64,000 nt of DNA from Stutzerimonas stutzeri (GTDB lineage Bacteria; Pseudomonadota; Gammaproteobacteria; Pseudomonadales; Pseudomonadaceae): positions 1 through 64,000 of the forward strand of contig NZ_POUT01000001.1 in the NCBI RefSeq assembly GCF_002890915.1, given 5' to 3'. Made by a program: the position numbers and the translations under genes. Shown in pieces: positions 51,777-64,000 of the stretch (position 1 is its first letter; every line of letters starts with the position of its first letter). Under the pieces are notes generated by a model. That model was not told the origin of the DNA, made no database searches, and saw only the letters and a program-made list of their open reading frames with translations.

Positions 51777-52676
51777 TCAGCTGCCGGAAAGCGCCGCCCG
51801 GGTAACCAGGTCGATGAATGCCTGGGCCAGCGGTGACTGCTCCTGGCGTCGCTTGACCAGCCACACGGCGGTAGTGGCGTCCTTGTCCAGCAGGGTACGA
51901 AACGCCACGCCGTCGATGCGGATGCGCCGAAACGACGCCGGCAACACCGAAACCCCCAGCCCCGCGGCAACCAATCCGATGATGGTCAGCGCCTCGTTCG
52001 CCTCCTGGGCGATCCGTGGGCTGAAGCCCGCCTGTCGCGCCAGATCGAGCAGTTGATCGTAGAGCCCGGTGCCGTAGCTGCGCGGAAAGAACACGAACGG
52101 CTCGGCAGCCAGCTCCGCCAGTGCCAGCCCCTCCTCGCCAGTCTGAGCCAGCGGATGCGCGGCGTGCATCAGCGCCACCAGCGGCTCGCTGAACAATTCC
52201 ACCGTCTGCAACCCGGATGGCAGGGCGAACGGGCGGATCATGCCGACCTGCAGCGTCTCGTCCTGCACCGCCTCGACCACCTCTTTGCTGGTCATTTCCT
52301 GCAGGGCGAGATGCACCGCCGGGAAGGCCTGGCGGAACGCCAGGATCGCCCGCGGCAGGATCGAGGTGAAAGGCGCCGATGAGGTGAAACCGACCTGCAG
52401 CTCGCCGATCTCGCCCTGCTCGGCGCGGCGCACCACGTCCACCGATTTGTCCACCTGCGCCAGCGTCCGCCGGGTTTCCTCGAGGAAGATCCGCCCGGCA
52501 TCGGTCAGCGAGACCCGACGGTTGGTCCGGTCGAACAGGCGCACGCCAAGTTCCTGTTCCAGCGCCTGGATCTGCTGGCTCAGTGGCGGCTGGGAAATAC
52601 GCAGCAGCTCCGCCGCTCGACCGAAGTGCAGCTCTTCGGCCACGGCCACGAAATAACGCAGGTGTCGCAGCTCCAT
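51777..52676 (-). CDS. LysR-family transcriptional regulator
   Basis: DNA-binding regulator of 299 residues. The N-terminal winged helix is typical: MELRHLRYFVAVAEELHFGRAAELLRISQPPLSQQIQALE region (1-40), then an effector-binding domain from about 90. The pattern resembles regulators of aromatic or catechol metabolism (BenM/CatR type), but the ligand is unknown. It is divergently transcribed from the MFS gene across an AT-rich gap, so it most likely controls that transporter. Confidence 0.93.
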   Translation of the reverse strand: MELRHLRYFVAVAEELHFGRAAELLRISQPPLSQQIQALEQELGVRLFDRTNRRVSLTDAGRIFLEETRRTLAQVDKSVDVVRRAEQGEIGELQVGFTSSAPFTSILPRAILAFRQAFPAVHLALQEMTSKEVVEAVQDETLQVGMIRPFALPSGLQTVELFSEPLVALMHAAHPLAQTGEEGLALAELAAEPFVFFPRSYGTGLYDQLLDLARQAGFSPRIAQEANEALTIIGLVAAGLGVSVLPASFRRIRIDGVAFRTLLDKDATTAVWLVKRRQEQSPLAQAFIDLVTRAALSGS

Positions 52677-52685
52677 GAGCGCCTC

Positions 52686-52718
52686 ATTGATTCGTAATAC
52701 CTATTGATTCTGTCGAAT
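52686..52718. promoter_or_regulatory. putative LysR operator in the LysR/MFS gap
   Basis: ATTGATTC occurs twice (52686-52693 and 52703-52710), 17 bp apart, and ATTCG/CGAAT (52690-52694 and 52714-52718) form an inverted repeat. The stretch is AT-rich against GC-rich surroundings and lies in a divergent promoter region, as expected of a LysR binding site. Confidence 0.45.
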
Positions 52719-52859
52719 AATATATTGGATACATTAAATCAAGCTTCCTATCATTTCTCTCCATAAGCCAGATCAGCTCCCTCGCGCCAACGCTCGAAAC
52801 AGCGAATGCCCGTGACGGGTAACTTTTGGCCGGAAAAACGAACAGAGAGATCCAGCCTG

Positions 52860-54122
52860 ATGAACAGCCTCCAGCGCGCAGCCGGCGAGCCGGCGCAAGC
52901 CGAAGAGGAACCTGCCCCTGTCCATACGGAAAAGGGCACGCCCCGCTTCACCCGTACCGCCCTGGCCCTGTTCGCCGGCGGCTTCGCCACCTTCGCCCTG
53001 CTCTATTGCGTGCAACCGATGATGCCGATGCTGTCGCAGGCCTTCGCTATCAATGCGGCGCAGAGCAGCCTGGTCCTGTCGTTATCGACCATCACCCTGG
53101 CGGTCGGCCTGCTGGTCACCGGGCCGATCTCCGACGCCATCGGCCGCAAGCCGGTGATGCTCGCCTCGTTGCTGGCCGCCGCGCTGTTCACCCTGGGCAG
53201 CGCCCTGATGCCCAGCTGGCACGGCGTGCTGCTGATGCGCGCACTGGTTGGCCTGGCCCTGAGCGGTTTGGCCGCGGTCGCCATGACCTACCTCAGCGAG
53301 GAGATCCATCCGCAGCACCTCGGGCTGGCGATGGGGCTGTACATCGGCGGCAATGCCATCGGCGGAATGAGCGGGCGGCTGCTCAGCGGGGTGCTGGTCG
53401 ACTATCTATCCTGGCACAGCGTGCTCGCCGTGATGGGCGGGCTGGCGCTGCTGGCCGCGCTGCTGTTCTGGCGCCTGCTGCCGGAATCGCGACATTTCCA
53501 ACCGCGCCCGTTGCGTCCTCGGGGGCTGCTACAGGGCTATACCCTGCACTTTCGCGATGCCGGCCTGCCCTGGCTGTTTCTCCAGGGCTTCCTGCTGATG
53601 GGCAGCTTCGTCACCCTGTACAACTACATCGGCTATCGGCTGATCGCCGCCCCCTTCCAGCTCAGCCAGACCCTGGTCGGGCTGCTGGCGGTGGTCTACC
53701 TGTCGGGAATCTACAGCTCGGCGCAGGTCGGCGCCCTGGCCGACCGGTTCGGCCGGCGCAGGGTGTTCTGGATGGTGATCGCGCTGATGCTCGCGGGAAT
53801 CAGCCTGACCCTGTTCGAGCGGCTGCCGATGGTGTTGCTGGGCATGCTGCTGTTCACCTTCGGCTTCTTCGGCGCCCACTCGGTCGCCAGCAGCTGGATC
53901 GGCCGCCGCGCCACCCAGGCCCGTGGCCAGGCATCGTCACTCTACCTGTTCGGCTATTACCTGGGCTCCAGCATCGCCGGTACCCTGGGCGGGGTGTTCT
54001 GGCACGCCGCCGGCTGGGACGGCGTCGGGTTGTTCATCGCTTCGCTGCTGCTGGTATCGCTCGCCGTGGCCCTGCATCTGGCGCGGCTACCGGCCTTGCC
54101 CGAAGCGCGCGCCGCGCACTGA
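52860..54122 (+). CDS. MFS transporter (YnfM-like)
   Basis: Twelve-helix major facilitator of 420 residues, with a hydrophilic N-terminus (1-35) and the motif-A stretch GPISDAIGRKPVM between helices 2 and 3. The second-half counterpart is GALADRFGRRRVFW. Similar proteins are annotated as efflux permeases of the YnfM/arabinose-efflux type. The substrate is unknown. It is paired with the divergent LysR gene. A frame beginning 54 bases earlier lacks support. Confidence 0.9.
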   Translation: MNSLQRAAGEPAQAEEEPAPVHTEKGTPRFTRTALALFAGGFATFALLYCVQPMMPMLSQAFAINAAQSSLVLSLSTITLAVGLLVTGPISDAIGRKPVMLASLLAAALFTLGSALMPSWHGVLLMRALVGLALSGLAAVAMTYLSEEIHPQHLGLAMGLYIGGNAIGGMSGRLLSGVLVDYLSWHSVLAVMGGLALLAALLFWRLLPESRHFQPRPLRPRGLLQGYTLHFRDAGLPWLFLQGFLLMGSFVTLYNYIGYRLIAAPFQLSQTLVGLLAVVYLSGIYSSAQVGALADRFGRRRVFWMVIALMLAGISLTLFERLPMVLLGMLLFTFGFFGAHSVASSWIGRRATQARGQASSLYLFGYYLGSSIAGTLGGVFWHAAGWDGVGLFIASLLLVSLAVALHLARLPALPEARAAH

Positions 54123-54134
54123 CCCGGAAACGAA

Positions 54135-54291
54135 ACGCCCCGCAAACGCGGGTAATGCCGTTCAGATAAGCACAGAGATTTCTTCGTAGGAGCGCGCCAT
54201 GCGCGCGAATCGCGGGCATGGCGCGCTCCTACGAGATCCTGCACCCAGCTTGTCGCTTAAGTGAACAGCATTACGCAAAAGCGGGGCGTTT
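54135..54291. terminator. MFS/hemE terminator split by an inserted element
   Basis: AACGCCCCGC (54135-54143 region) and GCGGGGCGTTTTT (54281-54292) are the two arms of what must once have been one compact stem with a 4-base AAAA loop. They are now about 140 bp apart with a 121-bp element between them. The arms can still pair around the inserted palindrome. Confidence 0.75.
54153..54273. mobile_element. 121-bp MITE-like element with REP-type palindrome
   Basis: Terminal inverted repeats match at 16 of 19 positions (TAATGCCGTTCAGATAAGC at 54153-54171 against the complement of 54255-54273). The element is flanked by direct repeats CGCAAACGCGGG (54141-54152) and CGCAAAAGCGGG (54274-54285), 11 of 12 identical, consistent with a target duplication. 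An internal perfect 18-bp palindrome (54184-54201 with 54217-54234) has a 15-base loop. There is no coding capacity, so it would need a transposase in trans, perhaps of IS4 type. Confidence 0.75.
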
Positions 54292-54311
54292 TTCGTGCAG
54301 GCGGGAGCGAA

Positions 54312-55376
54312 TCAGGCGTGGTACTGCGCCGACAGCTCGTGCACCGCCTCGATGAAGGCGCCGGCATGCGCCGGGTCGACTTCCGGGGTGATGCCGTGGC
54401 CCAGGTTGAACACGTGACCGTTGCCATGGCCATAGCTGGCGAGAATCCGCGCCACCTCGGCACGAATGGCCTCGGGCTTGGCATAGAGCACGCTCGGGTC
54501 CATGTTGCCCTGCAGCGCGACCTTGTCGCCGACGCGCCGGCGCGCTTCGCCGATGTCGCAGGTCCAATCCAGCCCCAGCGCTTCGGCGCCGGACGCGGCC
54601 ATGGACTCCAGCCACAGCCCGCCGCCCTTGGTGAACAGGATGACCGGCACGCGACGGCCGTCATGCTCGCGAATCAGGCCGTCGACGATCTTCTGCATGT
54701 AGGCCAGGGAGAACTCCTGGTACGCCGCGGCGGACAGGCTGCCGCCCCAGGAATCGAAGATCTGCACGGCCTGGGCGCCGGCGCGGATCTGGCCGTTGAG
54801 GTAGCTGGTGACCGACCGGGCCAGCTTGTCCAGCAGCGCATGCATGGCCTGCGGGTTCTCGTAGAGCATGGCCTTGGACTTGCGGAAATCCTTGGAAGAG
54901 CCGCCCTCGACCATGTAGGTCGCCAGGGTCCAGGGGCTGCCGGAGAAGCCGATCAGCGGCACGCGGCCATTGAGTTCGCGGCGGATGGTACGCACGGCGT
55001 CCATCACGTAGCCCAGGTCCTTTTCCGGGTCCGGGATCGGCAGGGCCTCGATGTCGGCGGCGCTGGCGACGACCTTCTTGAAACGCGGGCCTTCGCCGGT
55101 CTCGAAGTACAGCCCCAGGCCCATGGCATCCGGCACGGTGAGGATGTCGGAGAACAGGATCGCCGCGTCCAGCGGGTAGCGATCCAGCGGCTGCAGGGTC
55201 ACCTCGCAGGCCAGCTCCGGATTCATGCACAGGCTCATGAAGTCACCGGCCTTGGCGCGGCTGGCGCGGTATTCCGGCAGGTAGCGGCCGGCCTGGCGCA
55301 TCATCCACACCGGGGTGACGTCGACGGGCTGCTTGAGCAGGGCACGAAGGAAGCGGTCGTTCTTCAAGGCGGTCAT
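54312..55376 (-). CDS. hemE: uroporphyrinogen decarboxylase
   Basis: Removes four acetate carboxyls from uroporphyrinogen III in heme synthesis. The 354-residue length is standard. Signatures present are [16 protein letters not shown] (near 21-36), the catalytic aspartate region [31 protein letters not shown] and [14 protein letters not shown] frame extending to 55427 adds unsupported sequence. Confidence 0.97.
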   Translation of the reverse strand: MTALKNDRFLRALLKQPVDVTPVWMMRQAGRYLPEYRASRAKAGDFMSLCMNPELACEVTLQPLDRYPLDAAILFSDILTVPDAMGLGLYFETGEGPRFKKVVASAADIEALPIPDPEKDLGYVMDAVRTIRRELNGRVPLIGFSGSPWTLATYMVEGGSSKDFRKSKAMLYENPQAMHALLDKLARSVTSYLNGQIRAGAQAVQIFDSWGGSLSAAAYQEFSLAYMQKIVDGLIREHDGRRVPVILFTKGGGLWLESMAASGAEALGLDWTCDIGEARRRVGDKVALQGNMDPSVLYAKPEAIRAEVARILASYGHGNGHVFNLGHGITPEVDPAHAGAFIEAVHELSAQYHA

Positions 55377-55426
55377 GGCAGGGTTCCAGCAAAAAAGTGC
55401 CGTGCATTGTCGCAAAGCGGAAAACA

Positions 55427-55453
55427 AAAGGCACGGCGGGTACCGTGCCTTTT
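55427..55453 (-). terminator. terminator of gltB-gltD
   Basis: AAAGGCACGG (55427-55436) pairs perfectly with CCGTGCCTTT (55443-55452). On the minus strand it is followed by TTTTG, placing it 40 bases after the gltD stop. Confidence 0.82.
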
Positions 55454-55494
55454 ATCCAGGGTTTGATTCAGGTCAGGCAGCCCGGAAACCGCGA

Positions 55495-61476
<5,982 letters not shown>

Positions 61477-61610
61477 AGGCACTCCACCAGCTAAAATACG
61501 TTGTAAATCAACCCCTTATTGACGGCGCACAGAATCGCCCCGTCATTCACGTGGGCAAAAGGGGGAGCAGTTTACAAAGCCAGATGGAACGGCACAATTT
61601 ATTTTTGAAA

Positions 61611-61645
61611 GCCCCAAAACGGTGCGTTACGCACTTTTTTGGGGC
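61611..61645 (-). terminator. terminator of the AAA-SPOR gene
   Basis: GCCCCAAAA (61611-61619) pairs with TTTTGGGGC (61637-61645) around an inner GTGCG/CGCAC stem (61622-61626, 61630-61634). On the minus strand it follows the stop codon within seven bases and leads into TTTC and an A/T-rich tract. Confidence 0.8.
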
Positions 61646-61651
61646 ATTTTT

Positions 61652-63169
61652 CTAGCGCGACTGACCAGCTTCCTGTTGCACGCTGGCGAAACTCCGCACC
61701 CAGGGCTTGCCCGCCTGCAACGCGGCGGGCAGTGTCTTGACTGCCGCCACAGCCGCCGCACGGTTGGCGAAATTCCCGTAAGTCACGACATACAGCGGCT
61801 TACCCTGGTGCTGCTTGACGAAATAATGATAGTTGCCGCCATGCTGCTGGATGAACGCCTGGGCATTCTTCTCGGCTCGTGTACCGAGAATCTGTACCAG
61901 GTAATGGGTTCCAGGCTGACTGGCATACCAGTTGTCCGCCCCCCTCGGAGCCTCCGCCACAGGAGCAGGCGCAGGCTTAGCGGCAATTTGCCGCACCGGT
62001 TCAGCGGGCGCAGGAGCAGGCGTCGGCTTGGGTGCCAGCTCGATTCGCTCCGTCGGCACGGGGAGCGGAACCGCCTCTTCGCCCCGCTCCGTCCCGGACG
62101 GCGCCGACTCGCCCTGCTCCTCGCCTCCCGCAGCGGCTGCAAGCGGCTCGCGAATGACCGGCTGGGCATCCCCGGCCAACGGCAGAGAGAGAGGGCGCTC
62201 CCGCCCATCGAACTCGATCGCCGCCTCGCGCTCCTCGACCGCACCTTCCGAGGCAACCGGCTCCTCCCCCTTCAACGACAGGCGCGTCACCTCCGCTGGA
62301 GCGGTGCGCTCATCCTCCCCGCCGCGCAGCAAGAGAAACGCCAGACCGACGATGCAGACCACACCCAGCACCGCCAATAGATGCTTCTTGGGCAACGGCA
62401 GTGCCATGCCCTTCGCCTTTCCTCGTCCTCTGGCACTCTGCATCGCAGCCAGCAGTTCGTCCCGGGCCGCCTGGTTGATCGCTCCCGGCCAGCCACCCGA
62501 TTGCTCATGGATGCGCACGATCTGCTCTTCGCTCAAGCACTCGATACCGCCCCCGGCCCCTTCGAGCCGCAGCGCCAGGTACTCGCGGGTTTCATCTTCG
62601 TCGTAAGGTTGCAGCGCGATCGCATGGTAGCGCTCATCCCCCTCGCTCAGTGCCTCCAGGCGCCCGACCAGGGCCGGTTCGCCGAACAGGAACACATGGG
62701 GTCGCGCCTCGGGGCTTCCGGCGGCCAGGCGCAGCAAGGTTTCCACCGCAGCACCGGTCAGGCGCTCGGCATCGTCCACCAGCAGGTAGACCTCCTGCCC
62801 GGTCAAGGCCAGCTGGATCACCTGCGCCATCACTGCATCGAAATCGGCACTCTGGCTGTTCAATGCCTGAGCGATCTGCGCAAGCAACACGCTGGCATCG
62901 GTCATCGCCTGCGGCGTAATGACCACGCTTTGAACGGACTGCTTGTTGCTACTGGCCACCAGCGCTTGGCGCAGGAGCGTCTTGCCACTGCCTTCGGGCC
63001 CCGTCACGGCCAGCAGCAACTGGCTGTAGCGCGCCAGGTGATGCAGCTGCCCGAGCACCGGTTTGCGCTGCGCAGGAAAGAACTTGAAGCCCGGAACACG
63101 AGCAGCGAAGGGATCATGGCTGAAGCCGTAGTGGTTCAGAAACGCATCGTCCGCGGACAAACTGGTCAT
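61652..63169 (-). CDS. DamX-like AAA ATPase with C-terminal SPOR domain
   Basis: Predicted cell-division/peptidoglycan-binding protein. The 505-residue product has an N-terminal ExeA/AAA-type ATPase (about 10-250) with Walker A VTGPEGSGKT (55-64) and Walker B YLLVDDAER (about 127-135). A single transmembrane segment follows (about 266-283), then a long acidic, proline- and alanine-rich linker, and a SPOR domain (about 412-490) beginning GTHYLVQILGTRAEKNAQ. SPOR domains bind denuded septal glycan. It lies between aroB and gltB, nine bases from aroB, the order known in P. aeruginosa. Confidence 0.88.
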   Translation of the reverse strand: MTSLSADDAFLNHYGFSHDPFAARVPGFKFFPAQRKPVLGQLHHLARYSQLLLAVTGPEGSGKTLLRQALVASSNKQSVQSVVITPQAMTDASVLLAQIAQALNSQSADFDAVMAQVIQLALTGQEVYLLVDDAERLTGAAVETLLRLAAGSPEARPHVFLFGEPALVGRLEALSEGDERYHAIALQPYDEDETREYLALRLEGAGGGIECLSEEQIVRIHEQSGGWPGAINQAARDELLAAMQSARGRGKAKGMALPLPKKHLLAVLGVVCIVGLAFLLLRGGEDERTAPAEVTRLSLKGEEPVASEGAVEEREAAIEFDGRERPLSLPLAGDAQPVIREPLAAAAGGEEQGESAPSGTERGEEAVPLPVPTERIELAPKPTPAPAPAEPVRQIAAKPAPAPVAEAPRGADNWYASQPGTHYLVQILGTRAEKNAQAFIQQHGGNYHYFVKQHQGKPLYVVTYGNFANRAAAVAAVKTLPAALQAGKPWVRSFASVQQEAGQSR

Positions 63170-63178
63170 GGAATCTTC

Positions 63179-64000
63179 TTACGCCCCCAAGTGTTCCGTC
63201 AGTGCGCCGTAATCGACGCTCAATGTGGCCTCCAGCACGTCACGGGGGAAATCACCGGTAACCACCGCTTCCCCCATCTGCTTGAGCAGGACCAGGCGCA
63301 GCTGGCCATCCATCACCTTCTTGTCGACGGCCATGTGCTCGAGGAAATCCTGCGGCCGCATCTCGACTGGCGGCACCACCGGCAGCCCGGCTCTGCGCAA
63401 CAAGCGTATCGCCCGATCCCGGTCGTCCGGCCGAATCCAGCCCAGTTGACATGACATCTGCAAGGCCATCACGGTTCCCGCCGCCACGGCCTCGCCGTGC
63501 AGCCAGACGCCATATCCCATATGGGTTTCTATCGCATGGCCAAAGGTATGGCCGAGATTGAGAATGGCGCGTACGCCCCCCTCCCGTTCGTCGGCATTGA
63601 CCACCGCAGCCTTGGCCGCGCAGGAACGATGAATGGCTTCGGTCAAGGCATCCGAATCGAGGGCACGCAACCGGTCGATATTCGTCTCGAGCCAGCCAAG
63701 GAAGGGCTCATCGCAAATCAGCCCATACTTGATCACTTCGGCAAGACCGGCCGACAACTCACGAGACGGCAATGTCGCCAGGGTCGTGGTGTCGATCACC
63801 ACCGCCCGGGGCTGATAGAAGGCACCGATCATGTTCTTGCCCAGCGGGTGATTGATGCCGGTCTTGCCACCCACCGACGAGTCGACCTGGGATAGCAGCG
63901 TGGTCGGCACCTGAATGAAGTCCACCCCTCGCTGGTAGCTGGCCGCCGCATAACCCGCCATGTCACCGATCACGCCGCCGCCGAGCGCAATTATCGTCGT
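63179..64000 (-). CDS. aroB: 3-dehydroquinate synthase (N-terminus cut by window edge)
   Basis: NAD- and metal-dependent shikimate-pathway enzyme forming dehydroquinate from DAHP. The visible 273 residues begin in the NAD-binding [13 protein letters not shown] and include [25 protein letters not shown], the EVIKYG region and the metal ligand histidines in [12 protein letters not shown] and WLHGEAVA. The remaining N-terminal part (roughly the first quarter) lies beyond base 64000. It is cotranscribed with the AAA-SPOR gene. Confidence 0.96.
   Translation of the reverse strand, partial: TTIIALGGGVIGDMAGYAAASYQRGVDFIQVPTTLLSQVDSSVGGKTGINHPLGKNMIGAFYQPRAVVIDTTTLATLPSRELSAGLAEVIKYGLICDEPFLGWLETNIDRLRALDSDALTEAIHRSCAAKAAVVNADEREGGVRAILNLGHTFGHAIETHMGYGVWLHGEAVAAGTVMALQMSCQLGWIRPDDRDRAIRLLRRAGLPVVPPVEMRPQDFLEHMAVDKKVMDGQLRLVLLKQMGEAVVTGDFPRDVLEATLSVDYGALTEHLGA

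Overview
This 64 kb window is a chromosomal segment from a GC-rich gammaproteobacterium of the Pseudomonas family. The proteins look most like those of the Pseudomonas stutzeri (Stutzerimonas) and Azotobacter side of the family. I base this on gene order (tyrS beside an rRNA operon, coq7-speD-osmC-vfr-trpCDG, lptD-surA-pdxA-rsmA-apaGH-glpE, prkA-yeaH-spoVR, tsaD/rpsU-dnaG-rpoD), on the 16S leader, and on protein features recalled from Pseudomonas. No database search was possible. No prophage, CRISPR array or complete insertion sequence is visible, and nearly all of the DNA is coding.

Layout. Bases 1-504 are the minus-strand promoter and leader region of an rRNA operon whose 16S gene lies just beyond the left edge. 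Bases 505-11748 carry tyrS, an M23 peptidase, anmK, erpA, argC, hemJ, a DUF805 protein, a Ycf46-like ATPase, hinT, coq7, speD and osmC. Next come vfr and a contiguous trpE-trpG-trpD-trpC operon with a candidate leader peptide, preceded by rpe-gph. Bases 18299-29608 hold envelope and cofactor genes: a DUF3530 protein, djlA-like, murU-amgK (peptidoglycan recycling), lptD-surA-pdxA-rsmA-apaG-apaH and glpE. Bases 29879-34710 are the stress trio prkA-yeaH-spoVR. Bases 34792-42973 carry cca, folK-folB, plsY, tsaD and the macromolecular synthesis operon rpsU-dnaG-rpoD.

The most interesting locus is 43086-44110, between rpoD and a tRNA-Ile2 gene. It holds a CooA-like heme-type Crp/Fnr regulator followed by a gene matching CowN, the small protein that protects nitrogenase from carbon monoxide. 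A palindrome fitting the CooA operator (TGTCG-N6-TGACA) overlaps the regulator's stop codon and is centred about 42 bp upstream of a likely cowN transcription start. This looks like a self-contained CO-sensing and CO-protection module and suggests a diazotrophic lineage.

Bases 44371-48597 look like a sulfur-related block (SLC13-type permease, metY, trxC), followed by an Lnb-like DUF4105 transacylase with a DUF3015 partner, a small lipoprotein, and a divergent LysR/MFS pair. The right end is hemE, gltD-gltB, a DamX-like AAA-SPOR protein and a truncated aroB. A 121-bp MITE-like element sits inside the MFS/hemE terminator and is flanked by a 12-bp near-perfect target duplication.
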